NCBI RefSeq assembly: GCF_007018905.1
Contig: NZ_CP041402.1
Location: 2,964,001-3,028,000 of the forward strand
Reading direction: 5' to 3'
DNA length: 64,000 bases
From: Tardiphaga sp. vice304
GTDB lineage: Bacteria; Pseudomonadota; Alphaproteobacteria; Rhizobiales; Xanthobacteraceae
In this document: positions 1 through 7,903 of the stretch, piece after piece
How positions within the stretch are numbered: the stretch's first letter is position 1
Layout: every line of letters starts with the position of its first letter
Notes under the pieces: model-generated
The model's database searches: none
What the model saw: only the letters and a program-made list of their open reading frames with translations
What the model was told of the DNA's origin: nothing
Program-made: the position numbers and the translations under genes

Positions 1-590
1 GCGAGTTGCTGACCATCGAAGGCGTGATGATGCCCGGCAAGGGCCGCATGACCGTCACCGGCAATCTGCGGGACGTGATGAAGGAATCGATCTCGGCGGC
101 GGCGTCCTACGTCCGCTCGCGCGCGATCACCTTCGGGATCGAACCGCCTTTGTTCGAGCGGCGCGACATCCACGTCCACGTGCCGGAAGGGGCGACCCCG
201 AAGGACGGCCCGTCGGCCGGCGTGGCGATGGCCACGACGATCGTGTCGGTGCTGACCGGCATTCCGATCCGGCACGATCTTGCCATGACCGGCGAAATCA
301 CGCTGCGCGGCCGGATCCTGCCGATCGGCGGATTGAAGGAGAAGTTGCTGGCAGCGGCCCGCGGCGGCATCAAGACGGTGCTGATCCCCGAGGACAATGC
401 CAAGGACCTCACCGAGATCTCCGACGCCATCAAGGGCGGCATGACCATCATTCCGGTCGCCCGGATGGATGACGTGATCGCCAACGCCCTGGTGCGCAAG
501 CCGATCCCGATCGAGTGGGAAGAGGACACCAAGCTGCCGGTCAAGCCGGACGCCGCCGACGAAGCCGGCAGCGGCCTCACCGCGCACTAA
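1..590 (+). CDS. lon: Lon ATP-dependent protease, C-terminal part (5' end outside window)
   Basis: Lon degrades misfolded and regulatory proteins in the cytoplasm as an ATP-driven hexamer. Only the last ~195 residues are here and they cover most of the proteolytic domain. The catalytic serine lies in the motif PKDGPSAGVAMAT and its partner lysine in GGLKEKLLAA, the Ser-Lys dyad of the S16 family. The reading frame is open at the left edge, so the start codon lies before base 1. The tail ends in a short acidic, poorly conserved segment after PIPIEWEED. A strong terminator follows 24 bases after the stop. In many proteobacteria lon is followed by an HU gene; here the HU gene is 17 kb away, beyond the phosphonate block. 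Confidence 0.97.
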   Translation, partial: ELLTIEGVMMPGKGRMTVTGNLRDVMKESISAAASYVRSRAITFGIEPPLFERRDIHVHVPEGATPKDGPSAGVAMATTIVSVLTGIPIRHDLAMTGEITLRGRILPIGGLKEKLLAAARGGIKTVLIPEDNAKDLTEISDAIKGGMTIIPVARMDDVIANALVRKPIPIEWEEDTKLPVKPDAADEAGSGLTAH

Positions 591-613
591 GGATCGATCC
601 TCACGACGACATC

Positions 614-642
614 AGCGGCGCCCTTCGGGGCGCCGCTTTTTT
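614..642 (+). terminator. Rho-independent terminator of lon
   Basis: A perfect 10-bp stem, AGCGGCGCCC with GGGCGCCGCT, closes a TTCG tetraloop and is followed by a run of T. It sits 24 bases after the lon stop codon. Confidence 0.9.
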
Positions 643-685
643 GTGGGATGTGCCGACGTATTGCAGGCATCAGCGACGCCCCGTC

Positions 686-805
686 ACCTCTCCCCGTCGG
701 GAGAGGTCGGTTATTCGAGCGTCAGCTCGAATATCCGGGCGAGGGGGTCTCGCGCCATCGATAGACCGTATCCCCTCACCCCCGCCCTCTCCCACAGGGA
801 GAGGG
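686..805. repeat. Mosaic of three palindromes (REP-like intergenic element)
   Basis: Three perfect stem-loops lie in tandem: ACCTCTCCC/GGGAGAGGT (686-707), TATTCGAGC/GCTCGAATA (712-733) and CCCTCTCCC/GGGAGAGGG (785-805). The outer two are near copies of each other. Such CTCTCCC-type palindromes are common dispersed intergenic repeats in rhizobial genomes; copy number here cannot be seen from one window. No gene is visible between the lon terminator and base 864. Confidence 0.6.
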
Positions 806-863
806 GGCGCACGGCCTGAGCGTCGCTGGGGCAATGGCTAGATCATAGGAGTGCGCGCGGTGC

Positions 864-1268
864 TTACGCCGAGGTGCCGACCGCCTTCAGCGTGCAGCCG
901 ATGATTTTCAGGCTGCCGTCGGGCTGGACCTCCAGAAAGTACAGCGCATCCCACGGCACGCCTTCGGTATCGACGATGCGGACGTCCTGCTCGATTCGAC
1001 CGCCGACGCTGCGCGAATCCGTGAAGTCGAAACTCTTGTGGCGATACACCGGCGCGTAGCCGCTGCGGACCATCGCCATGAAGGTGTCGGGATCGCCGAA
1101 CATGCGCTGCAGCGCCGGCGCGGCATGAGAGTAGGCGGCCGCGGCATCGTCGCGGGCGAGCGCCTGTTCCTGCGCGCGGATCTCGTTTTGCGCAGCGGCG
1201 ACATCGTCGGCCCGCGCGGGGGCAGCCAGGCCCAGCAGCAGCGCAACCAGTAGAACGGCTACTCGCAT
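864..1268 (-). CDS. Exported DUF4864-family protein
   Basis: A 134-residue protein with a clear signal peptide (MRVAVLLVALLLGLAAPARA, cleavage probably near residue 20). The mature part runs from an Ala/Glu-rich helix into a compact domain with the features FGDPDTFMAMVRSGYAPVY and LYFLEVQPDGSLKIIGC. This is the DUF4864 pattern; its function is unknown. I chose the ATG at 1268 because a GGGAGAG ribosome site lies just before it and the signal peptide starts there; an upstream in-frame extension of 14 residues looks like untranslated sequence. It stands alone between the lon terminator and the phosphonate genes. Confidence 0.75.
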   Translation of the reverse strand: MRVAVLLVALLLGLAAPARADDVAAAQNEIRAQEQALARDDAAAAYSHAAPALQRMFGDPDTFMAMVRSGYAPVYRHKSFDFTDSRSVGGRIEQDVRIVDTEGVPWDALYFLEVQPDGSLKIIGCTLKAVGTSA

Positions 1269-1403
1269 GTATCTCTCCCGTGCAGGCGACGGGCTATGCC
1301 GCCGGGCCATGCTGACAGATACTGGCAGGCCGGGCGTTTGGTTGCAGAGAATGCGCGAAAACCCGGCGACGGCGGCCCCCCGCCGTCGCCGCGAAGGCCG
1401 CGC

Positions 1404-2582
1404 CTATTCCGCGGCGAGCGCGCGGGCCGGGCCCGCCTGCAGCAGGCGGCCGGCGTCGGTCAGATGCACCAATCGCCCGTTGGCGACCACCGCGACGATG
1501 CGCGGCCGTAGCGCCACGCTGTCGTCGATCAGCACCAGATCGGCCCGTCGGCCTTCGGCGATCACACCACGGTCGGTCAGGCCGGCCGCCGCCGCCGGAT
1601 TGGCCGAAATCAGCGCCCAGGCCTGCGGCAGCGGCAGGATGCCGTCGGCGACAAGCCGGAACGCGGCCAGCAGTTGCGCGGGATAATAGTAATCCGACGC
1701 GAGAATCGAGCACAGGCCCTTGGCGATCATGTCGGATGCGCGGGTCCAGCCGGTGTGGCTGCCGCCGCGCACCACGTTCGGCGCGCCGAACACGATGAAG
1801 TCGCCGGCGTCCGCGGCGGCAACCGCGGTTTCCTCGTTGATGGGAAACTCCGCAATGGCCACGCCGAGCGCGCGGAAGTCGCTGCGCATGTCGGGTGTCA
1901 TGTCATCATGCGACAGCGTCGGCACCTTTGCCGCCTTGGCCGCCTGCGCGAGGCGCGCGATCGACGCCGGCACGGCATCGGCGCGCGACAGCACGCGCTC
2001 GACCAGGAGGCCGAACGCCTCGCTGCTGAGGCCGCTGCGCTCGACCATGCGGGCGCGCTTCGCGGGTTTAAAGATCCCGGTCAGGTCCATGTGGTCGTTG
2101 AACGCCAGCAGGTCGATGCGGCCGTCAGCCAGCCACTGCAGGATCTCGGTCTCGGCGTCGAGATTGTAGGTCTCCTGGCGCAGATGGAAGCGGGTGTCGG
2201 CGGCCAGCTGCGGCCGCAGCGTCTCGATCGCCTGCAGCAGCAGTCGCGCATTCTCGGCGCCGCGCAGCCCGGGCTCCCATGACCAGGTGGTGCCGTGGAA
2301 AACCGTGGTGATGCCATTGGCTATCGCCTGGCGGTCGCTGTCGATGAGGGCGACGTCAACGGGGAAATCGACGCCGGGGCGCGGCATCAATTGACGCTCG
2401 AAGGCGTCGCCATGCAGGTCGACGATTCCCGGCAGCACCAGCAGGCCGCCGGCGTCGACACCGAGGCCATGCGCGTGGTCATGTCCGATGGCGGCGATGC
2501 TGCCGCCGTAGATCTGCAGCGAGGTTTCGACGAGTTCGTGGCCGAGCAGGGTGCGTCCGCCGTCAATGAAAATATTCGTCAT
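1404..2582 (-). CDS. PhnM-like amidohydrolase (second phnM-family gene of the window)
   Basis: A 392-residue metal-dependent hydrolase related to PhnM, the enzyme that removes pyrophosphate from alpha-D-ribose 1-methylphosphonate 5-triphosphate in the C-P lyase route. It shows LPGIVDLHGDAFERQLMPRP, NGITTVFHGTTWSWEPG, a LAFNDHMDLTGIF motif, SHDD near the middle and EFPINEETA before a typical amidohydrolase C-terminal barrel. In PhnM the metal-binding motif is usually HTD; here it is HGD, so substrate use may differ. A bona fide phnM (12518-13678) is also present. The start codon overlaps the old stop of the upstream acetyltransferase gene (ATGA), so the two genes form a translationally coupled pair transcribed leftward. 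Confidence 0.8.
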   Translation of the reverse strand: MTNIFIDGGRTLLGHELVETSLQIYGGSIAAIGHDHAHGLGVDAGGLLVLPGIVDLHGDAFERQLMPRPGVDFPVDVALIDSDRQAIANGITTVFHGTTWSWEPGLRGAENARLLLQAIETLRPQLAADTRFHLRQETYNLDAETEILQWLADGRIDLLAFNDHMDLTGIFKPAKRARMVERSGLSSEAFGLLVERVLSRADAVPASIARLAQAAKAAKVPTLSHDDMTPDMRSDFRALGVAIAEFPINEETAVAAADAGDFIVFGAPNVVRGGSHTGWTRASDMIAKGLCSILASDYYYPAQLLAAFRLVADGILPLPQAWALISANPAAAAGLTDRGVIAEGRRADLVLIDDSVALRPRIVAVVANGRLVHLTDAGRLLQAGPARALAAE

Positions 2583-2704
2583 GTCTCTGCCGTTTGCTGG
2601 GCGGCGGGCGCCGCGCCGCCAGATTGGTACTTGTCGAGAAAATCTTCCACCGAAAGTTTGCGAAAGTCGGGCAGGGCCTGGCGCAGCGTCGCGTGGTCCC
2701 AGTC
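2579..2704 (-). other. In-frame C-terminal remainder of the acetyltransferase gene, behind an amber codon
   Basis: Directly after the TAG at 2707-2705 the same frame continues for 41 codons with protein-like content (DWDHATLRQALPDFRKL, then VEDFLDKY) and stops in a TGA that overlaps the ATG of the next gene. Homologues of this family, as I recall them, carry Trp-Trp-Asp-Trp here, so the TAG most simply replaces a TGG. See the gene at 2705-3238. Confidence 0.7.
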
Positions 2705-3238
2705 CTACCACGCCAGCTCGCCGAGCCGGGCGGCTACGTCTTCCGGAAAGCGGCGGCGAATGATGCGCGCGGGATTGCCGGCGACGATCGTATAGGCCGG
2801 CACATCCCTGGTCACGATGGCGCCGGCGGCGATCACCGCTCCGGTGCCGATATGGCGGCCGGGCAGCACGATGGCGCCGTGACCGATCCAGACGTCATGG
2901 CCGATCGTGACATGAGGCGCGCGGCGCCATTCGAAGAATTCGGCGTCGTCGGCCTCTCCCGGAAAATAGGCGCTGGCGCGATAGGTGAAATGCGCCTGCG
3001 TGGCGCGGTGCATGGGATGGTTGCCGGGATTGATCCGCGTCATGGCGGCGATAGAGACGAATTTTCCGATCGTCGTGTAGGTGACCTGCGCGTCATTCAC
3101 GACATAGGAGTAGTCGCCCATCGCGACTTCCTGCAGGACCGTACGCGCGCCGACCTCGCAATAGGCGCCGAGCGTGGCCTCGACCAGTCGCGCGGTCGGA
3201 TCGACCGACGGCACCGGTGAGAGTTTCTTTTCGGTCAT
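2705..3238 (-). CDS. Hexapeptide-repeat acetyltransferase of phosphonate clusters, truncated by an amber codon
   Basis: A 177-residue left-handed beta-helix acyltransferase of the type often found beside phn genes (TIGR03308-like; related to xenobiotic acetyltransferases). Hexapeptide repeats run through VTIGHDVWIGHGAIVLPG and IGTGAVIAAGAIVTRDVP, with the typical NPARIIRRRF near the end. The ATG at 3238 has a GCAGGAG site before it. The frame ends at a TAG (2707-2705) after GELAW, although a coherent 41-codon C-terminal part follows in frame and ends exactly at the next gene's start. The catalytic helix is complete; the lost tail is the C-terminal alpha-helical part. Either a nonsense mutation, a strain variant or a base error. 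What the enzyme acetylates is not known from sequence. Confidence 0.8.
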   Translation of the reverse strand: MTEKKLSPVPSVDPTARLVEATLGAYCEVGARTVLQEVAMGDYSYVVNDAQVTYTTIGKFVSIAAMTRINPGNHPMHRATQAHFTYRASAYFPGEADDAEFFEWRRAPHVTIGHDVWIGHGAIVLPGRHIGTGAVIAAGAIVTRDVPAYTIVAGNPARIIRRRFPEDVAARLGELAW

Positions 3239-3319
3239 GGATACTCCTGCAGGAAAGGCTCGGCGGCGATGCCGCTCATAAGGACACAGCGGTGCGCGTG
3301 GTTCTCTTCGATCGGTTCC

Positions 3320-3337
3320 GTGACGACAGCGTGACGT
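3320..3337 (-). promoter_or_regulatory. Weak Pho-box-like repeat for the leftward phosphonate pair
   Basis: Read on the minus strand, ACGTCAC-GCTG-TCGTCAC gives two half-sites 11 bp apart, each keeping the GTCA core of the PhoB half-site CTGTCAT. It lies 82 bp before the acetyltransferase start. Weaker than the two rightward boxes, so tentative. Confidence 0.35.
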
Positions 3338-3394
3338 TTCGATGATGATCACCGAAAAGTCCCAGCCTGGGGACTGCGCGGCGGTGGATTGGCG

Positions 3395-3412
3395 ATGTCA
3401 TATCACTGTCAA
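3395..3412 (+). promoter_or_regulatory. Pho box upstream of phnC
   Basis: ATGTCAT-ATCA-CTGTCAA matches the PhoB direct-repeat consensus (CTGTCAT, 4-bp spacer, CTGTCAY) at six of seven bases in each half. It ends 44 bp before the phnC start, a normal place for PhoB activation under phosphate starvation. Confidence 0.75.
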
Positions 3413-3456
3413 CCATGGGCGTTACGGCTTGCGTTCTATTGCTTTGGGAGTACGGC

Positions 3457-4272
3457 ATGCTGGTGGTTGATAATCTGACGTGCCGCTTCGGCGCCAAGGC
3501 GGCGGTCGATCATGCGTCGTTCGAGATAGCCTCCGGCGCCTTCGTCGGCGTGATCGGTCGCTCCGGCGCCGGCAAATCGACGCTGCTGCGGATGATCAAC
3601 CGGCTGGCGGAGCCGACCTCGGGCCGCATCCAGTATGACGGCGTCGATATCACGGCGTTGCGTGGTCGCGATCTCCGGCAGTGGCGCGCGCGCTCGGCGA
3701 TGATCTTCCAGCAGTTCAATCTGGTCGGTCGTCTCGACGTGCTGACCAACGTGCTGATGGGCCGGCTGTCCGAGATGCCGCAATGGCGTTCTCTGACCCA
3801 GATGTGGCCCGAGCAGGACCGCGCTCTGGCAATGTCGGCGCTCGAGCAATTCGATATGGCCTCGCTGGCGGCGCAACGCGCCGATCAACTTTCCGGCGGC
3901 CAGCAGCAGCGCGTCGCCATTGCGCGTGCGCTGGTGCAGCAGCCCGACATCATTCTCGCCGACGAGCCGATCGCATCATTGGATCCGCGCAATACCCGCA
4001 TCGTGATGGATGCACTGCTGCGCATCAACAAGCATTTCGGCATCACCGTGATGTGCAACCTGCATTCGCTCGATCTGGCGCGGACCTATTGCGACCGGTT
4101 GATCGGCATGTCCGCGGGCCGCGTGGTGTTCGACGGGGCGCCGGCCGCGCTGACCGAAAGCATCGCCCGCGAGCTCTACGACCTGGAAGCCGACGAGGTG
4201 ATGGGAAGGAACCCGACTCACCATCCGGTACCCGCCGGCGTTCCCGCCTATGGCAACGCCGCCGCCGCCTGA
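3457..4272 (+). CDS. phnC: Phosphonate ABC transporter ATP-binding protein
   Basis: A 271-residue ABC ATPase that powers phosphonate import at the inner membrane, working with PhnD and PhnE. Walker A is GRSGAGKST (residues 34-42), the signature LSGGQQQRV is near 145, and Walker B with its glutamate is [13 protein letters not shown] near 166. The H-loop is in [10 protein letters not shown] chose the ATG at 3457, where GGGAG precedes at good spacing; a start 14 codons upstream would overlap the Pho-box region. It opens the importer operon phnC-D-E-E and lies divergent to the acetyltransferase gene. Confidence 0.95.
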   Translation: MLVVDNLTCRFGAKAAVDHASFEIASGAFVGVIGRSGAGKSTLLRMINRLAEPTSGRIQYDGVDITALRGRDLRQWRARSAMIFQQFNLVGRLDVLTNVLMGRLSEMPQWRSLTQMWPEQDRALAMSALEQFDMASLAAQRADQLSGGQQQRVAIARALVQQPDIILADEPIASLDPRNTRIVMDALLRINKHFGITVMCNLHSLDLARTYCDRLIGMSAGRVVFDGAPAALTESIARELYDLEADEVMGRNPTHHPVPAGVPAYGNAAAA

Positions 4273-4343
4273 CGTCGCAGCCCTGACATCCGCGGGCTGT
4301 ATTCAGCAAGCGCCTTCAAACCCGAACGAACCCTGAGGCTATC

Positions 4344-5282
4344 ATGATCAATCGCCGCATTCTTCTCATCAGCGCCGCAGCGCTCGCGCTCGCCACCTCG
4401 GCCGCGTCGGCGCAGGACTACAAGACCAAATATCCGGAACTGACCTTCGCCGTCATCCCGGCGGAAAACGGTTCCGGCGTCACCGAGCGCTGGCAGCCCT
4501 TCGTGAGCTATCTCTCGAAGGAGCTGGGCGTGAAGGTCAATTTGCGCATCGCCAACGACTATGCCGCGGTGATCGAAGGCCAGCGCGCCGGCAACATCCA
4601 GATCGCCAGCTACGGCTCCGCCTCGTTCGCCCGCGCCCGCCTGACCGGCGTCAAGACCGACGCCTTTGCCAACGACATCAACATCGATGGCTCGACCGGC
4701 TACTATTCGGTGTTCTTCGTCAAGGCGAACAGCGCCTACAAGACGATCGACAATCTGAAGGGCAAGAATCTCGGCCTGGTCGATCCGAACTCGACCTCGG
4801 GCAACAACGTGCCGCGCTTCGAACTCGACAAGCTCGGCATCACGGACGCCGACAGCTATTTCGGCAAGGTGGTGTTCACCGGCAGCCACGAGAACGCGCT
4901 GCTGGCGCTGTCGCAGGGCACCGTCGACGTCGCTGCCAACCAGTGGACCAACGACAATGATTCCACGCTGCAGCAGATGCTCACCAAGGGCATGCTGAAG
5001 AACGCCGACGGCTCGGCGATGAAGAAGGAAGACTTCCGCATCGTGCACAAGTCGGCGCCGATCATCAACGGCCCCTACGCCTACAGCTCGGACCTGCCGG
5101 AAGACCTCAAGGTCGCGATCACCAAGGCCTTCATCGAGGCGCCGACCAAGGACAAGGCGGCGTTCGATCGCCTGTCGGACGGCCAGAAGAAGGGCTTCCA
5201 CGCCGCGACCACCAAGGATTGGGACGCGACCATCGACCTGATCAAGTTCGTCGACGCCCTGCGCAAGAAGAAGGCGTCCTGA
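4344..5282 (+). CDS. phnD: Phosphonate-binding periplasmic protein
   Basis: A 312-residue type-II solute-binding protein that captures phosphonates in the periplasm and delivers them to the PhnE channel. A signal peptide (MINRRILLISAAALALATSA, cleaved after SAQ or nearby) leads into the mature domain, which begins with YKTKYPELTFAVIPAENGSG. Characteristic stretches include QIASYGSASFARARL, NLGLVDPNSTSGNNVPRF and QGTVDVAANQW. A strong hairpin with a T run follows the stop and separates it from phnE, which probably keeps binding protein more abundant than permease. Substrate range (alkylphosphonates, aminoethylphosphonate, phosphite) cannot be told from sequence. Confidence 0.95.
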   Translation: MINRRILLISAAALALATSAASAQDYKTKYPELTFAVIPAENGSGVTERWQPFVSYLSKELGVKVNLRIANDYAAVIEGQRAGNIQIASYGSASFARARLTGVKTDAFANDINIDGSTGYYSVFFVKANSAYKTIDNLKGKNLGLVDPNSTSGNNVPRFELDKLGITDADSYFGKVVFTGSHENALLALSQGTVDVAANQWTNDNDSTLQQMLTKGMLKNADGSAMKKEDFRIVHKSAPIINGPYAYSSDLPEDLKVAITKAFIEAPTKDKAAFDRLSDGQKKGFHAATTKDWDATIDLIKFVDALRKKKAS

Positions 5283-5299
5283 TCGCTGTACGACTGTGA

Positions 5300-5330
5300 A
5301 GAGCCGGACCGACTGGGTCCGGCTCTTTTT
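5300..5330 (+). terminator. Rho-independent terminator or attenuator between phnD and phnE
   Basis: A perfect 11-bp stem, AGAGCCGGACC with GGTCCGGCTCT, and a 5-base loop are followed by TTTT. It lies 18 bp after the phnD stop and 25 bp before phnE. Confidence 0.85.
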
Positions 5331-5354
5331 CTTTGACCTCCCTCAGGTATCAAC

Positions 5355-6239
5355 ATGTCCGCTGCCGTTTCCATCCTTCCGGCCCAGCAGCTTGCGGCGC
5401 TGAATGACGCCTATCGCCGCGCGGTGGCGAAGAAGCGGCTGCGGGCCACGCTGGCGACCGCGGTCGGCTTCGCAGTGCTGCTGATCGCGGCGATAGGGGC
5501 GGAGGTCAACCTGGCGACCTTCTTCGGCAAGATCGGCAATATCGCCAGCTACTTCGATCGCATCTTCACGCTCGATACCGGGATGCGGGCATGGAGCGAT
5601 GTCGGCGAATGGTTCTGGGGCTGGCAGAAATGGCTGTCGCTGCTCGGCGAGACCGTGCTGATCTCCTATGTCGGAACGCTGGTCGGCGCGGTGCTGGCGT
5701 TCGGACTGAACTTTCTGTCCGCGGAAAACACCGCACCGTCCGCACCGCTGCGCTTCGTGGTCAAGCGCTTCATGGAATTCTGCCGTACCGTGCCGGACAT
5801 CGTGTTCGCGTTGATCTTCGTGATCGCCTTTGGCCTTGGCCCGATGGCCGGGGTGCTGGCGATCGCGATCCACTGCGTCGGCGCGCTCGGCAAGCAATAT
5901 AGCGAGATCGTCGAGAACATCGACATGCGGCCGGTCGAGGGCATCCGTTCGACCGGCGCCGGCTGGACCGACTGCATGCGCTTTGCGGTACTGCCGCAGG
6001 TCGCCGCGGGCTTTGCCGGCTACACGCTGCTGCGTTTCGAGATCAATGTCCGTGGCGCCTCCGTGATGGGCTTCGTCGGCGCCGGCGGCATCGGCCAAGA
6101 ACTCGTGGTCGCGGTACGGAAATTCTATTATTCGGACGTGAGCGCCATCCTGCTGATGATCATCGTCACCGTGTTCATCATCGACATCAGCACCGGCTGG
6201 CTGCGCGGCCGGCTGTTCGGCAAGGAAGCCCGATCATGA
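5355..6239 (+). CDS. phnE: Phosphonate ABC transporter permease, first copy
   Basis: A 294-residue inner-membrane permease. Hydrophobic spans are visible at about 31-50, 95-120 (ETVLISYVGTLVGAVLAFGL), 135-160, 215-245 and the C-terminal end (AILLMIIVTVFIIDIS). The cytoplasmic coupling loop, the EAA motif equivalent, is EGIRSTGAGWTDCMRFAVLP, followed by GFVGAGGIGQEL. It forms a heterodimeric channel with the second PhnE, whose start overlaps its stop by four bases (ATGA). Two phnE copies in tandem are a common rhizobial arrangement. Confidence 0.93.
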   Translation: MSAAVSILPAQQLAALNDAYRRAVAKKRLRATLATAVGFAVLLIAAIGAEVNLATFFGKIGNIASYFDRIFTLDTGMRAWSDVGEWFWGWQKWLSLLGETVLISYVGTLVGAVLAFGLNFLSAENTAPSAPLRFVVKRFMEFCRTVPDIVFALIFVIAFGLGPMAGVLAIAIHCVGALGKQYSEIVENIDMRPVEGIRSTGAGWTDCMRFAVLPQVAAGFAGYTLLRFEINVRGASVMGFVGAGGIGQELVVAVRKFYYSDVSAILLMIIVTVFIIDISTGWLRGRLFGKEARS

Positions 6240-7084
6240 GCAAGCGGCCGAGCGTCAATACCGAAGAACTGCGCGCGCGCTATCCGGCCGTGTTTCAGCG
6301 GCCGATGGCGTCACGCGCGACGGTGCCGGCGATCTTTGTCGCGGTGCTGGCGCTGTTCATCTTCGGCCTCAACGAACTGGAGTTCTCGCCGGCCCGGATG
6401 CTGGCCGGCGTGCAGCAGCTCGGCTGGATCGCGATGATGATGGTGCCGCCCGATCCCGGCTCGTCGCTGCCGGCCTATCTCGCCGCGATGGGCGAGACAT
6501 TGTCGATCGCTCTGCTCGGCACCACGCTCGCAGCAGTGATCGCGTTGCCGGTCAGCTTTCTGGCGGCGCGAAACATCATTCCGTCGCCTTTCCTGCGCTT
6601 TCCGGTGCGGCGCTTCCTCGACTCGATCCGCGGCGTCGATACGCTGATCTGGGCGCTGGTCTGGATCAATGTCGTGGGCCTCGGCCCGTTCGCCGGCGTG
6701 CTGGCCATTGCGGTGTCGGATTTCGGGGCGTTCGGTAAATTGTTCTCGGAGGCGATCGAAGCCGCCGACAAGAAGCAGGTCGAAGGCATCCGGGCGTCCG
6801 GCGGCAGCCCGCTGCACGAGATACGCTTTGGCCTGCTGCCGCAGGTTCTGCCGGTGATCGCCGGACAGGTATTGTACTTCATCGAATCCAACACCCGGTC
6901 CGCGACCATCATTGGCATCGTCGGCGCGGGCGGCATCGGGCTGCAGCTCGCCGAACAGATCCGCGTGCTGGAATGGCAGAAAGTGTCGTTCCTGATCCTG
7001 ATGATCCTGGTGGCGGTCGCAGCGATCGACGTCATCTCCAGCCGGCTGCGCTTTGCGATCATCGGGCGACGCGCGGTGGTGTGA
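6236..7084 (+). CDS. phnE: Phosphonate ABC transporter permease, second copy
   Basis: A 282-residue inner-membrane permease, paralogue of the preceding gene. The coupling loop reads EGIRASGGSPLHEIRFGLLP and is followed by GIVGAGGIGLQLAEQIR. Spans are visible near 29-45, 80-105, 135-155, 200-225 and 250-270. It overlaps the first phnE by four bases, so the two subunits are probably made in equal amounts. It ends only 9 bp from the end of the convergent phnF gene. Confidence 0.93.
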   Translation: MSKRPSVNTEELRARYPAVFQRPMASRATVPAIFVAVLALFIFGLNELEFSPARMLAGVQQLGWIAMMMVPPDPGSSLPAYLAAMGETLSIALLGTTLAAVIALPVSFLAARNIIPSPFLRFPVRRFLDSIRGVDTLIWALVWINVVGLGPFAGVLAIAVSDFGAFGKLFSEAIEAADKKQVEGIRASGGSPLHEIRFGLLPQVLPVIAGQVLYFIESNTRSATIIGIVGAGGIGLQLAEQIRVLEWQKVSFLILMILVAVAAIDVISSRLRFAIIGRRAVV

Positions 7085-7093
7085 AGGCTCGCG

Positions 7094-7822
7094 CTAGCCG
7101 TTCTCAACGACGAACTCGACGCGCTCGGCGACGAAGCGCGAGCGCGACACCTTCAGCGGCGTGCCCTTCATATCGGTGTCGACGCTGTCGACGATCAGGA
7201 TCGGCCGCCCCAGCGCCAGTTCAAGCCTTGCGGCGTCGGCGGCATTGACGATCGCGGCGGTGATTCGGGTCGAGAGCCGTTGATAGTCGCGGATGTCGTA
7301 ATGCGCGAGCAGCTTCGTCGTTGAATTCAGCCGCTGGTAGACCGCCGCGGCATCGGCAAAACGGTCTGCGGGAAACCAGGTGGTGCCGATGCAGATCGGC
7401 GTCTTGTCGGCAAAACGCAGCGCTTCGATCCGCACCAAAGGCGCGCCGGTCTTCACGCCGAGCTGTTTGGCCAGCTCGCGCGTCGCAGGTTCGGTGGCGG
7501 CCTCGATCATCTTGCCGTCGGGCTCGCGACCGCCGGCGCCGACGATCTCGGAGAAGCGCGTGCGCGCGCGCAGCGGATAGGTCAGCTTCGGCGCTTCCAC
7601 ATAGGTGCCGCTGCCGCGCTCGGCACGCACGAAACCGCGCTCGGCCAGCGACGCGAGCGCGCGACGCACCGTATGGCGATTGACGCGGTAGGTTTCGGCG
7701 ATCTCGGTCTCGCCGGGCAGTTTTTCGCCGGACCGATGAGTACCGTCGGCAATGCCACGCTCGATGCCGTCGGCGACCTGCCGCCACAGCGCAACGCCGG
7801 TTGGTTTGTCCTCCATGGTCAC
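7094..7822 (-). CDS. phnF: GntR/HutC-family regulator of phosphonate genes
   Basis: A 242-residue repressor with an N-terminal winged helix-turn-helix (recognition region YRVNRHTVRRALASLAERG, about residues 45-63) and a C-terminal UTRA ligand-binding domain (from about residue 95; EALRFADKTPICIGTTWFP). HutC-subfamily proteins bind inverted repeats as dimers and leave them when a small ligand binds the UTRA domain. The gene is divergent from phnG, and a perfect inverted repeat lies in the shared intergenic region. The start is GTG at 7822 or ATG at 7816; ribosome-site evidence does not decide. Confidence 0.9.
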   Translation of the reverse strand: MTMEDKPTGVALWRQVADGIERGIADGTHRSGEKLPGETEIAETYRVNRHTVRRALASLAERGFVRAERGSGTYVEAPKLTYPLRARTRFSEIVGAGGREPDGKMIEAATEPATRELAKQLGVKTGAPLVRIEALRFADKTPICIGTTWFPADRFADAAAVYQRLNSTTKLLAHYDIRDYQRLSTRITAAIVNAADAARLELALGRPILIVDSVDTDMKGTPLKVSRSRFVAERVEFVVENG

Positions 7823-7838
7823 GATGTTGTGGTCTCAC

Positions 7839-7847
7839 CAAGTTGTC
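7839..7847 (+). promoter_or_regulatory. Extra half-site of the putative PhnF operator near the phnF start
   Basis: CAAGTTGTC repeats exactly nine bases of the left arm of the inverted repeat at 7904-7935. It lies 17 bp before the phnF start and could serve autoregulation; a single half-site is weak evidence. Confidence 0.35.
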
Positions 7848-7874
7848 GGGCGGGGATAGCGAAAAATCACCGTG

Positions 7875-7892
7875 CTGTCACCAAACGGTCAT
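7875..7892 (+). promoter_or_regulatory. Pho box upstream of phnG
   Basis: CTGTCAC-CAAA-CGGTCAT fits the PhoB consensus with one mismatch in the second half. It lies 52 bp before the phnG start and just ahead of the PhnF operator, so activator and repressor sites sit side by side. Confidence 0.75.
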
Positions 7893-7903
7893 TGCATGGG
7901 TCT

